A stretch of DNA of 64,000 nt from Okeanomitos corallinicola TIOX110 (GTDB lineage: Bacteria > Cyanobacteriota > Cyanobacteriia > Cyanobacteriales > Nostocaceae). Position 1 is the stretch's first letter, and every line of letters begins with the position of its first letter. The stretch spans positions 5,063,318 to 5,127,317 of the forward strand of contig NZ_CP150886.1 of NCBI RefSeq assembly GCF_038050375.1, in the 5' to 3' direction. The position numbers were made by a program, and so were the translations under genes. Positions 1 through 7,680 of the stretch are shown one piece after another. The notes beneath the pieces were generated by a model, which ran no database searches, was not told the DNA's origin, and worked only from the letters and a program-made list of their open reading frames with translations.

Positions 1-740
1 TGTAATCTTAATAATGCTAATCCTTTTTCACTCCAAACCTCATCATCTTCCGGGTTTAATTCTATAGCCTTATCCAAGGAGGCTATTGCTTCTTCATAAC
101 GTTCTAGACCCGATAATGCTACCCCTTTAGCTTCCCAGGCGAAGTATTCATTAGCTTGTAATTGCATGATGTGATTACGGACAGCAAGCGCTTCTTGTAA
201 TTTTCCTGAATCTTCAAGTATTTCCACCTGATAAAATAAGTTTTTGTAGGTATCCGGTTGAAGCTCTATAACTTTGTTGAAACACACAAGAGCTTCAGAA
301 AATCGCTGGATTATCAGGAGAATTGACCCCTGCATTGACCAAACAGAATTATCGTTTGGCTTAATTTTTAGGGATTCGTCAAAAGATGCCAATGCTTCTT
401 CATATTGTTCTAATACACACAGTGTCAGTCCTCTACAATTCCAGGCTAAATTATCAGCCTTATTTATTTCTATAGCTTTATCTAAAGATACAATTGCTTC
501 TTTATATCGTCCTAATATGTAAAGTGCATAACCTCTTTGCCTCCAAGCTGGTTGGTAAGTTGGTTTAATTTCTATAGCTTTGTCATAACAAGTAATTGCT
601 ACTGTAAGATATGCTGCGGCAAGTTTTTTCTCACCTTGCTCAAACCAGGTTATCGCTAGATTATATAAAAAATCATAATTTCCCATTCTTCGCTCAAACC
701 AGCTTGTTGCTAGATTGTATAAAAAATCATCCTTGCTCAT
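1..740 (-). CDS. Tetratricopeptide repeat (TPR) protein, 3' end cut by window edge
   Basis: Reading the complement from an ATG at 740 (preceded by a GAGGAAAG ribosome site) gives an open frame that runs off the left edge, so about 246 residues are visible and the C-terminus is missing. The protein is a chain of about 34-residue TPR units with the usual spacing of W/Y, G, A and P (units ending in 'AIEIKP', 'AIEINK', 'SLKIKP'). TPR arrays are protein-binding scaffolds. No signal peptide or enzymatic domain is visible in the part present. It is divergent from the Uma2-family gene at 879, with about 140 bp of shared promoter region between them. The specific partner is unknown. Confidence 0.8.
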   Translation of the reverse strand, partial: MSKDDFLYNLATSWFERRMGNYDFLYNLAITWFEQGEKKLAAAYLTVAITCYDKAIEIKPTYQPAWRQRGYALYILGRYKEAIVSLDKAIEINKADNLAWNCRGLTLCVLEQYEEALASFDESLKIKPNDNSVWSMQGSILLIIQRFSEALVCFNKVIELQPDTYKNLFYQVEILEDSGKLQEALAVRNHIMQLQANEYFAWEAKGVALSGLERYEEAIASLDKAIELNPEDDEVWSEKGLALLRL

Positions 741-878
741 TCTTCTTTCCTCTTTCTGGCCATCTAACACGAAACTTTTGCTACAATTAGAATAAAGCTT
801 AATTCAATCAAAGCATGATTGTCAAATTAATCACAAGCTATACTAAAACTTAATCCATTATTATTAATATTGTTTCCT

Positions 879-1598
879 ATGGTAATCAGTGTTTCCACCA
901 CAAAAATCACCTGGGAACTCCTACCCGAAGATTTCGTATTAGACGATGAACCAGTGGATAATGTCAATCAACCCAGTTTAGCCGCAGCATTAACCGAAAG
1001 TCTAGAACTTGCTGGTAAACTGCCAGAAACAGCCCTAACTACAACTAACTATGGTATCTGTGCCACATTAAATGGCAAATTTGTCATCAAAGCCCCAGAC
1101 TGGGCTTACGTGCCGCAAATTACAGTGCCTAGAGAGCAAGTTCAACGCAGTTACACCCCCCACAAACAAGGGCAAATTCCCTCTGTAGTGATGGAATTTC
1201 TTTCAGATACAGAAGGAAATGAATATTCCAGTAAACGCACCTATCCCCCCGGAAAATGGTTTTTTTATGAACAAGTTTTACAAGTTCCTAACTACATCAT
1301 TTTTCAACCAGAAACCGGGGAATTAGAAGTACATCAACTGGAAAATGGAAACTATAAATTACGCTCAGATAACGAAAATCAGCGTTATTGGTTAGCCGAT
1401 ATGGGGCTATTTATTGGTGTTTGGCAAGGAAAGCGTGAAAACCGTCAAGGTTACTGGTTACGCTGGTGGGATGAAGACGGTAATTTGCTACTTTGGGGTT
1501 CTGAGTTAGTACAGCAAGAACGACTTGCTAAAGAAGCAGCATTAAAACGTCTGGAAGAGTTAGAAAAACGTCTTCGAGATGCGGGTATTTCTGACTAA
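879..1598 (+). CDS. Uma2-family (DUF820) restriction-endonuclease-like protein
   Basis: About 239 residues. The N-terminal two thirds carry the Uma2/DUF820 pattern: a 'P-D-W-A-Y-V' strand, then 'VVMEFLSDTEG' and 'FYEQVLQVPNYIIFQPETGELEVH', the PD-(D/E)xK-like core shared by this large cyanobacterial family. The C-terminus is a charged helix (about residues 205-235), probably a coiled coil. I prefer ATG 879 to an upstream in-frame TTG at 870. These proteins are present in dozens of copies in filamentous cyanobacteria and their in vivo role is unclear. A second member lies at 35226-35906. A terminator hairpin follows at 1625. Confidence 0.85.
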   Translation: MVISVSTTKITWELLPEDFVLDDEPVDNVNQPSLAAALTESLELAGKLPETALTTTNYGICATLNGKFVIKAPDWAYVPQITVPREQVQRSYTPHKQGQIPSVVMEFLSDTEGNEYSSKRTYPPGKWFFYEQVLQVPNYIIFQPETGELEVHQLENGNYKLRSDNENQRYWLADMGLFIGVWQGKRENRQGYWLRWWDEDGNLLLWGSELVQQERLAKEAALKRLEELEKRLRDAGISD

Positions 1599-1624
1599 AT
1601 AACTAATTGTCAATTCAATTACTC

Positions 1625-1659
1625 AATCCCCAGATTTTTCACTAATTCGGGGATTTTTA
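1625..1659 (+). terminator. Rho-independent terminator after the Uma2-family gene
   Basis: Perfect 7-bp inverted repeat AATCCCC / GGGGATT (1625-1631 and 1649-1655) followed by a T run, 27 nt after the stop codon at 1598. Confidence 0.6.
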
Positions 1660-1764
1660 TAGCGGTATGCACTTGAATGAGATACATCCTAAGCCCCCTC
1701 CTCGCTTGCGGGGAGGGGGTTGGGGGTGGGGTTCTTGTATTTCACTCAACCGATAACCGCTATA
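1658..1764. repeat. MITE-like palindromic element with TATAGCGGT termini
   Basis: About 107 bp bounded by inverted TATAGCGGT / ACCGCTATA ends. The interior is the G-rich hairpin 'CCCCCTCC...GGGGAGGGGG' common between cyanobacterial genes. It has no coding capacity. It occupies part of the 440-bp gap before cpcL; the remainder of the gap (about 1765-2037) holds only AT-rich sequence and a doubtful short ORF. Confidence 0.55.
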
Positions 1765-2037
1765 TCATATCAATCACCATCTTTAAAGTTCATCGCTAAT
1801 TTAGATACAGAAAATAATTTAATTAAATATTATACTGCTTGGTGGTTAGAAAAACATCCATTAAAATCCTTATTTAAGTTTTTAGGATTACTTCTATTTA
1901 GTAAGAACAAAAGTTATTAGATATCTCTAAACAAAATATAAACCCTTCATTTTGTTTAGGCGAAAACCTAATTTTATAAAGATGTCTATTGCGTAAATTC
2001 TCAACTCTTCATTTTCACTAACTTACACAAGATAACT

Positions 2038-2787
2038 ATGACTCTTCCTCTACTAAAATATGCTCCCTCCAGTCAAAATCAAAGAGTGAAAAGTTTTGAA
2101 ATTCCTGGAGATGAACAACCCAGAATTTACACCACAGAAGGAACTCCTGACACCGCAGAGATAGATGATTTAATTTGGGCTGCTTATCGTCAAATTTTTA
2201 ATGAACAACAAATTCTTAAAAGTAACCGTCTAGTGACTCTAGAATCCCAACTAAAACACAGAAGTATTACTGTCAGGGATTTTATCAAAGGATTGTTAAT
2301 GTCAGAAACATTCCGTCTACGCAACTACAACACCAATAATAATTATCGGTTTGTGGAAATGTGCATACAACGAGTCTTAGGACGGAAAGTTTACAATCAA
2401 CAAGAAACAATGGCTTGGTCTGTTGTCATCGGAACTAAAGGAATACAAGGTTTTGTTGATGCACTTCTCAATAGTGAAGAGTATCAAACTAATTTTGGTG
2501 ATAATACAGTTCCCTATCAACGTCGGCGAATTATTGCCCAACACAGCGTAGGAGAATTACCTTTTAGCCAATTTCCTCGTTATGATCAATATCATTTGCA
2601 ACAATTAGAGGATTTGGGATATTTCCAAGCAAAACCATCTCTAGGATATTTATGGAAATGGCAACAACCTCCTTATAATCCAGCTTATCTATTACTGACT
2701 TCTGCGGTTTGGTTTGTAGGCAATCTGCTGATTTTATCGGCAATAGTTTATGTAATTCTCGGCTATTACGGTGTGTTTGATTTGTAA
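2038..2787 (+). CDS. cpcL: Membrane-anchored phycobilisome rod linker CpcL (CpcG3-type)
   Basis: 249 residues. Residues about 20-180 are a phycobilisome linker domain (PF00427): 'DLIWAAYRQIFNEQQ', 'RDFIKGLLMSETFR', 'NYRFVEMCIQRVLGR', 'GIQGFVDALLNSEEYQTNFG', 'VPYQRRR'. Instead of the core-binding C-terminus of CpcG, the protein ends in one hydrophobic segment (about 218-240). That architecture defines CpcL, which attaches a coreless phycocyanin rod to the thylakoid membrane; in Anabaena PCC 7120 it supports a photosystem I-associated antenna. The ATG at 2038 is the only suitable start. It stands alone, away from the cpc operon, as CpcL genes commonly do. A dispersed palindrome follows at 2819. 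Confidence 0.92.
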   Translation: MTLPLLKYAPSSQNQRVKSFEIPGDEQPRIYTTEGTPDTAEIDDLIWAAYRQIFNEQQILKSNRLVTLESQLKHRSITVRDFIKGLLMSETFRLRNYNTNNNYRFVEMCIQRVLGRKVYNQQETMAWSVVIGTKGIQGFVDALLNSEEYQTNFGDNTVPYQRRRIIAQHSVGELPFSQFPRYDQYHLQQLEDLGYFQAKPSLGYLWKWQQPPYNPAYLLLTSAVWFVGNLLILSAIVYVILGYYGVFDL

Positions 2788-2818
2788 TAATTGGGAATAG
2801 GAAATAAAAGAATTTTGC

Positions 2819-2841
2819 CAGGGTTTAGCATTGCTAAACCC
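2819..2841. repeat. Dispersed palindrome (GGGTTTAGCA/TGCTAAACCC family), copy 1
   Basis: A perfect palindrome with arms GGGTTTAGCA and TGCTAAACCC lies just after cpcL. Near-identical copies occur at 20511-20531 and 45782-45802; the first two share the following CCTACTGA. It could act as a terminator hairpin, but its recurrence marks it as a dispersed repeat. Confidence 0.7.
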
Positions 2842-2867
2842 CTACTGACTCATGATCTTTGAACTCT

Positions 2868-4553
2868 TTAACTCACCATTTCCTGTTCTTCTCGCCATAG
2901 TTGATATAACCGATTTGCGGGGATAGTTAAATATAAAATATCCCCTGCACTGAGGTTAGTTTCTAATAAATCCCAACCGTGTAAAGTTTGGTGATTTGTT
3001 TCTACATATAAAGGGACAAAATCTGCATATCTAGCCACATCTTTCACCCATTGACCACAAAAGGGATGATTAGGAGTAATTAAAGTTGCAAACGCCACCC
3101 ATAAGTTATCACCAATAATACCATTACCAATAATTCTACCTCCCAGGGCAGCAGCGGCAAAAGCTGGAGCTGCTAATTCCGCTGGACTTAATACGGCTTC
3201 AAACTCAAAAACCTGTTGTGCCATGCCGGCAAAATCAGGGTCAGCATAGTTAACAATTACGGGAATTTTGGGGGCTAAACCTTTAGCTTTGAGGGCAATT
3301 TCTAAATTAGTGGCATCGTTATTTGTAACGGCTAAAACTGCGGCAGCGGTATTAATATTACTCATTTTTAAAGTTGTACGAAAACTAGCATCAGCTAGAA
3401 TTACAGGAATGCCCATTCCCCTGGCACTGTTCACAAATCTATTATTAGGATCTGTTTCAATTACTACTACTTCATGGCCATTGGCGTTGAGTTGTTGGAT
3501 AATTCTAATGGCAATTCCACTCAAACCACAGACAATATAATGATGACGTAGGGGAATTCTGGCAGCATCCCAAAATTGTTTGAGACGTGTTCCTAATACA
3601 AAATCTGTTAACATTGCATACCAAATACCAAAAACTACTGCCCCTGATAGCATCATGACAACAGTAAATAATTTAATACTGTTGGGTGCTTGTTCTACAA
3701 CTTTGTCATTACCACCAGCACCAGTAATCATACCCACAGCAAAGTATAAGGCATCAACAAATGAAATATTTAATTTAGTAGAAACATAAGTAAATGTGGC
3801 TATTAAAATAATCACTACTAGCACCATTGCCATCACAATGACTGAACGGGCGTGTTTTTGAAAATGTCTAATACTGGTAAAGACTTTAATCAGTTTTCTT
3901 AACCATGATTTACGTGTATTATTGACACGGGGTTGAGTAACAATTACTAAGCGATCGCCTAACTGTAAACGTTGCTCGGCTAACACTGCTGATACTAAAT
4001 TCATCTTCCCTGCTAAGGGTAGATAATAAATTAGCATCCTTGTTCTTTCTTCCCATAAATCACTAATTTTTTGACCACGCCAAGGATGATTTTCGTGAAT
4101 ATATTCTTCTTGAATTGGCCAACTTTGATCAAATAATCTAATTTGTCCTATGGCTTGATTTCCCAAAGCGGCAAAGGCAAAAACAGGCGCAGCTAAACCA
4201 ACAACACTCATACTTAAATGATCTATGAGAGTTTGATCTAGGCGTTCACCTAAATTTGTATTATAAAATCGGTTGATAATGCGAAGCTGAGGATTTAAAA
4301 CCCTTGCTTGCATCATAATTGACAAATTGACATCATCATCAGAACTAGCAATTACTAAAGTATGTGCTTGTTCAATCCCCGCAGCTTTCAAGGTAGAAGC
4401 TGCACACAATTCACCAATAATTACATCTCCCGTCGCTTCGCCAGGTATGGGTTTACGATGAACACCAACCACTAAAGCACCCTGTTGTCGGAGCAAACGA
4501 AAGATTTTATATCCGGTACGTCCTAGTCCACAAACAATAATTCGAGGTTTCAT
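2868..4553 (-). CDS. Ion-channel-like protein with two RCK (TrkA-N/TrkA-C) NAD-binding units
   Basis: 561 residues. Order of parts: Rossmann RCK unit with GLGRTG at 9-14; TrkA-C-like segment (about 120-210); two transmembrane helices (about 236-256 and 296-316) flanking a pore-like loop; second Rossmann unit with GLSGIA at 343-348; second TrkA-C-like region to the end. This is the layout of a bacterial 2-TM cation channel gated by RCK domains. The loop where a K+ channel would show TVGYGD reads TGAGGND (about 277-283), so K+ selectivity cannot be assumed. Acts in the cytoplasmic membrane. The long upstream gap holds a candidate small RNA. Confidence 0.8.
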   Translation of the reverse strand: MKPRIIVCGLGRTGYKIFRLLRQQGALVVGVHRKPIPGEATGDVIIGELCAASTLKAAGIEQAHTLVIASSDDDVNLSIMMQARVLNPQLRIINRFYNTNLGERLDQTLIDHLSMSVVGLAAPVFAFAALGNQAIGQIRLFDQSWPIQEEYIHENHPWRGQKISDLWEERTRMLIYYLPLAGKMNLVSAVLAEQRLQLGDRLVIVTQPRVNNTRKSWLRKLIKVFTSIRHFQKHARSVIVMAMVLVVIILIATFTYVSTKLNISFVDALYFAVGMITGAGGNDKVVEQAPNSIKLFTVVMMLSGAVVFGIWYAMLTDFVLGTRLKQFWDAARIPLRHHYIVCGLSGIAIRIIQQLNANGHEVVVIETDPNNRFVNSARGMGIPVILADASFRTTLKMSNINTAAAVLAVTNNDATNLEIALKAKGLAPKIPVIVNYADPDFAGMAQQVFEFEAVLSPAELAAPAFAAAALGGRIIGNGIIGDNLWVAFATLITPNHPFCGQWVKDVARYADFVPLYVETNHQTLHGWDLLETNLSAGDILYLTIPANRLYQLWREEQEMVS

Positions 4554-4989
4554 GTAACAGCAGCATAATTCACAGACAAGGCTGCATATAAGTTATTGAT
4601 ATCCATTGTTGCCTGATTTCTGGAAATCGAACTGTAACTGAACACACGATATCCTGTAATTGCAAAAATTAAATTCTCCAATCTTAAATATTCCGTGGTT
4701 GTTAATTATCTACAAGCCTGATTGAGACAGTCTCTGATGTAATTTCCGTAATTACTCAATAGCAAATAATGCCAACTTGGCAACCAATCACGAAAATACC
4801 CGGTTATCTTATTGAAAGATAAACGACTTCAAAGATGTTGTTATCAGGGTCTACTAAGTAAATAAATGATTCTTCAAAACACTATTCACAAATTAAGGAT
4901 AATGGAGATGGAAAATAATCTTTTCATATTGTTCTGATCATGGTTTTTAGACTATGTATTTAGTTAAATAATTGTTATTAATAATAATC

Positions 4990-5167
4990 AGGTTTGACAT
5001 TTGCTGCATTAGGAATATCTCAACATATAGCCGCTTGCGTTGACCTACACATTAGCCCCCTAAGTAACGGTTAGCGTCTATAAAAAACATTCCTGCACGC
5101 CCCAGCAGCAAATGTAGAGTGAGAGGTTAAAGGCGCTTGATATGCCTTCTCTCACTCTTCTTTTATT
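4990..5167 (+). ncRNA. Candidate structured small RNA, rod-like fold plus terminator
   Basis: Reading the plus strand shows nested complementary arms in a gap with no ORF: ACATTTGCTGC (4997-5007) with GCAGCAAATGT (5105-5115), 11 of 11; AGGAAT (5011-5016) with ATTCCT (5089-5094); TATAG (5026-5030) with CTATA (5078-5082); GCGTTGACC (5037-5045) with GGTTAGCGT (5069-5077), 9 pairs with three G-U; and TTAG (5052-5055) with CTAA (5060-5063). A terminator hairpin follows directly at 5116. The result is a long interrupted hairpin with an open middle, resembling 6S RNA in general shape only. The start near 4990 is inferred from the arm positions and an AT-rich -10-like stretch around 4976-4983. Identity is unproven. 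Confidence 0.45.
5116..5167 (+). terminator. Rho-independent terminator of the candidate small RNA
   Basis: Ten-base stem AGAGTGAGAG (5116-5125) / CTCTCACTCT (5149-5158), extended by an inner AAGGC/GCCTT stem and followed by TTCTTTTATT. The T run is on the plus strand, so it ends a plus-strand transcript rather than the minus-strand gene whose stop is at 5181. Confidence 0.7.
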
Positions 5168-5180
5168 AATTTGTTATTAT

Positions 5181-6116
5181 TCATGAGAAATTTGTATTCT
5201 TTAAAAATTTCAGAATCTCCTTATTGACTATTTCATTAGCGCCTGTTGATGCGTCATGATAGCAATTTTCGATCAGTTTGAATTGTGAATTAGGCAGATG
5301 TTGATGTAATTTTTTACCGTGACTAGCAGGAAACCAACTATCTTGATCACCCCATAAAATTAAAGTAGGACATTCAATAGCACTCAAGTTATTTTGAATT
5401 TGAGTGAGCATATTTGGTTTATTAGCTTGTAAGTTCTCAATTTCCTGTGCTGCTATTTGTAATTCTTCCGCTACTTTGACCAATGTTCCTGGAATTTCAA
5501 TAAATGGATAAGTGATCCAATAAATATCCTCATCTGTTAAAATTTCTGGATTAAATAATACTTTTCTTCTTTCTGCTGCCATGACTTCCCTAACTATAGG
5601 TGAAAACCAATATGCTAGACGTAAAAAATCAATTGTATGTATTATTTCCAGTGGTGTTTGTGCTAATAAACCCATCGCCCAATGGGGTAATTTTGTTGTA
5701 AAAATCGGTGCATTCATCACTACCAACCTTCCAATTAATTGGGGGTTTTTGGCAGCTAGTGCTAAAGAAACTAATGCACCTAAAGATTCAGCAACAATGA
5801 CCGGAGGTTGATCACATAAAGCATTAATTATTCTTTCTAATTCAATGATTTGATGTCCATTTTCTTCACGACGAGATGTAGGCTTTTCAGAAAAACCATA
5901 ACCTTTAGCATCAAAACAAATAACTCGAAAATATTGAGATAATGGGTTAATACTGTGCCGCCAATTATAACTCCAACTGCCTAAACCATGTAATAAAATT
6001 AGCGGTTTACCCGTACCTTTCTCACCATAAGCAATCTTTACTGGATAGCCGTTAGCATCGCTAATAATGAGATTTTGTCTACCTTGAGGAAAGTTAATTT
6101 GCCACCAATCTTTCAT
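5181..6116 (-). CDS. Alpha/beta-hydrolase fold protein
   Basis: 311 residues. Oxyanion-hole strand 'LILLHGLGSW' (about 39-48), nucleophile elbow A-E-S-L-G with Ser111 (the usual first Gly is Ala), an acid in 'WGDQDSW' (Asp257 or Asp259) and His287 in 'CYHDAS' make a complete Ser-Asp-His triad. There is no signal peptide, so it is probably cytoplasmic. The substrate cannot be read from sequence; relatives are annotated as esterases, epoxide hydrolases or haloalkane dehalogenase-like enzymes. It is followed 50 bp upstream (minus strand order) by the DUF4112 gene and may share its transcript. Confidence 0.85.
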   Translation of the reverse strand: MKDWWQINFPQGRQNLIISDANGYPVKIAYGEKGTGKPLILLHGLGSWSYNWRHSINPLSQYFRVICFDAKGYGFSEKPTSRREENGHQIIELERIINALCDQPPVIVAESLGALVSLALAAKNPQLIGRLVVMNAPIFTTKLPHWAMGLLAQTPLEIIHTIDFLRLAYWFSPIVREVMAAERRKVLFNPEILTDEDIYWITYPFIEIPGTLVKVAEELQIAAQEIENLQANKPNMLTQIQNNLSAIECPTLILWGDQDSWFPASHGKKLHQHLPNSQFKLIENCYHDASTGANEIVNKEILKFLKNTNFS

Positions 6117-6166
6117 ATAATTAAGTAATTGAGAATTGTGAATATGTCATGGTTGATAGCTAAAAA

Positions 6167-6670
6167 CTAACCACCGAATAACGTTTTCCAGATTGTTCCA
6201 ATCACAATAACTGGTAATGAAATTAAAACTATAGCTAGTAGTATTAAACCTGCAAATAAAACCAGAATAAAACCTTGATCAGCTTGCTTTTTTTCTCCTG
6301 GAGATTGTAAGTATTCTTCTAACAGTTTCAGGTTATATCTATTTGCTGTCCAGGCTACATCAAATAAGTCTCCTAACATGGGAATAGCACCTACTAAGGC
6401 ATCAATAATAATATTGACTATCATTCTCCCCACGGTGGATTGAGAAACACCTAACTTTGCCGATTCGATGATAATGTAAATAGAAAATATCAATCCTAAA
6501 GCATCACCACCTACGGGTATTAAACCCATAAGTGGATCTAAACCAATCCCGACTTCTGTGCCAGGAATGGTAATAGCATTATCTAAAAGTCTGCTGATGT
6601 GACGGAGACGTTTTAATGTAGGTGCATAACCTTCAGATTCAATGGTAATTTTCTGAGGAGAGTTAGACAT
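6167..6670 (-). CDS. DUF4112 family membrane protein
   Basis: 167 residues. The 'LDNAITIPGTEVGIGLDPLMGLIPVGGD' region and 'DALVGAIPMLGDLFDVAWTANRYNLKLLEEYL' are characteristic of DUF4112. A hydrophobic helix occupies the C-terminus (about 133-158), and the two glycine- and proline-rich segments may be membrane re-entrant. Function is unknown. It lies 40 bp downstream of the YihY-family gene on the same strand, so the two are likely co-transcribed. Confidence 0.8.
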   Translation of the reverse strand: MSNSPQKITIESEGYAPTLKRLRHISRLLDNAITIPGTEVGIGLDPLMGLIPVGGDALGLIFSIYIIIESAKLGVSQSTVGRMIVNIIIDALVGAIPMLGDLFDVAWTANRYNLKLLEEYLQSPGEKKQADQGFILVLFAGLILLAIVLISLPVIVIGTIWKTLFGG

Positions 6671-6710
6671 TTTAATCAGTTTTCAGTGGTTACTTGTTAC
6701 TTAAATGTTG

Positions 6711-7634
6711 TTATTCTCTGCCTAATTTTTGTTCTTCTACCAGTTTCCATTCTCTAGTAGATAATTTCGATTTCATTACCTCACCTACGGTTACATTTAA
6801 CTGATTACCAACTAGAAGAACAAAGGCACTCATCCACAACCACAACATTAATACTATGAAAGTTCCCACTGTGCCGTAAACTTTGTTATAGTTTCCAAAG
6901 TTTGTCACATAAAGACGAAATACTGCGGACACTAACGCCCAAAATATAGCTGCTAAAACTGCTCCTGGTATTAATGGTGTTTCTGGTTTCCATACACTTG
7001 TTCCGTAGCGATAAATTAAACTAAAAGTAGCTGCAACTATACCCAAGGCTAATGGCCAAAGTAGAAGTTGCCAAAGTGGTAATAAAAATCCTAAATAAGC
7101 ACTACCCTTGACTATCATACCTACCAGTAAATCACTAATAAATACTAGGAAGGAAGCCAGCACTAAAAGTAATATAGTACCAATTGTTAAACCTAAAGAA
7201 ACTAATTTTGCTTTCCAAAAAGGACGGGTATCTTCTGGGGGAATTTGTTCAATTTGATCAAAGGTTGTCATTGCGGTGCTAACTGCACCGGAAGCTGTCC
7301 ATAAAGCGATAATAAAACTAAAAGAAAACAAACCAGAATTTTTGGAGTTAGCAATTTCTTTAGTGGCAAACTCATTAATTAAAACCCAAGCATCTTGGGG
7401 TACAACTTGACTGAGTTGTAGTGCTAATTGAATAAAGGTGTTGCGTAATGGTTCGGCAAATAAACCGATGGCTGTTAAAAAAGCTATAATGGCAGGAAAC
7501 AAAGATAACATGGCATTGAAGGCAATTTCTGAAGCCAGTCCTAATAGTCTCCTTTCAATTGTCCTAGCAAAAGTTTTTTTCAGTATCCGCCAATTAAGAT
7601 GGCGAAAGAACTTAATAAATTTTGACTTCAGCAT
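6711..7634 (-). CDS. YihY/BrkB-family inner-membrane protein
   Basis: 307 residues with about six hydrophobic segments. Family hallmarks are 'ASEIAFNAMLSLFPAIIAFLTAIGLF' near the N-terminus, the 'ALWTASGAVSTAMTTFDQIEQIPPEDTRPFWKAK' loop, and the 'NFGNYNKVYGTVGTFIVLMLWLWMSAFVLLVGNQLN' end. The family (once annotated as 'ribonuclease BN', which is incorrect) consists of integral membrane proteins of uncertain transport function. It sits in a same-strand run between the DUF389 and DUF4112 membrane-protein genes. Confidence 0.88.
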   Translation of the reverse strand: MLKSKFIKFFRHLNWRILKKTFARTIERRLLGLASEIAFNAMLSLFPAIIAFLTAIGLFAEPLRNTFIQLALQLSQVVPQDAWVLINEFATKEIANSKNSGLFSFSFIIALWTASGAVSTAMTTFDQIEQIPPEDTRPFWKAKLVSLGLTIGTILLLVLASFLVFISDLLVGMIVKGSAYLGFLLPLWQLLLWPLALGIVAATFSLIYRYGTSVWKPETPLIPGAVLAAIFWALVSAVFRLYVTNFGNYNKVYGTVGTFIVLMLWLWMSAFVLLVGNQLNVTVGEVMKSKLSTREWKLVEEQKLGRE

Positions 7635-7680
7635 ATGGAAACGGGTTTTGTCAGAAATTCCCTTGATTACTTCATAGTCA

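Noticed and set aside
1720..1920. 66-codon plus-strand ORF before cpcL
   Set aside because: Its first third is the MITE-like repeat; the rest ('YYTAWWLEKHPLKSLFKFLG') could be the tail of a lost gene but there is no start, ribosome site or recognised family.
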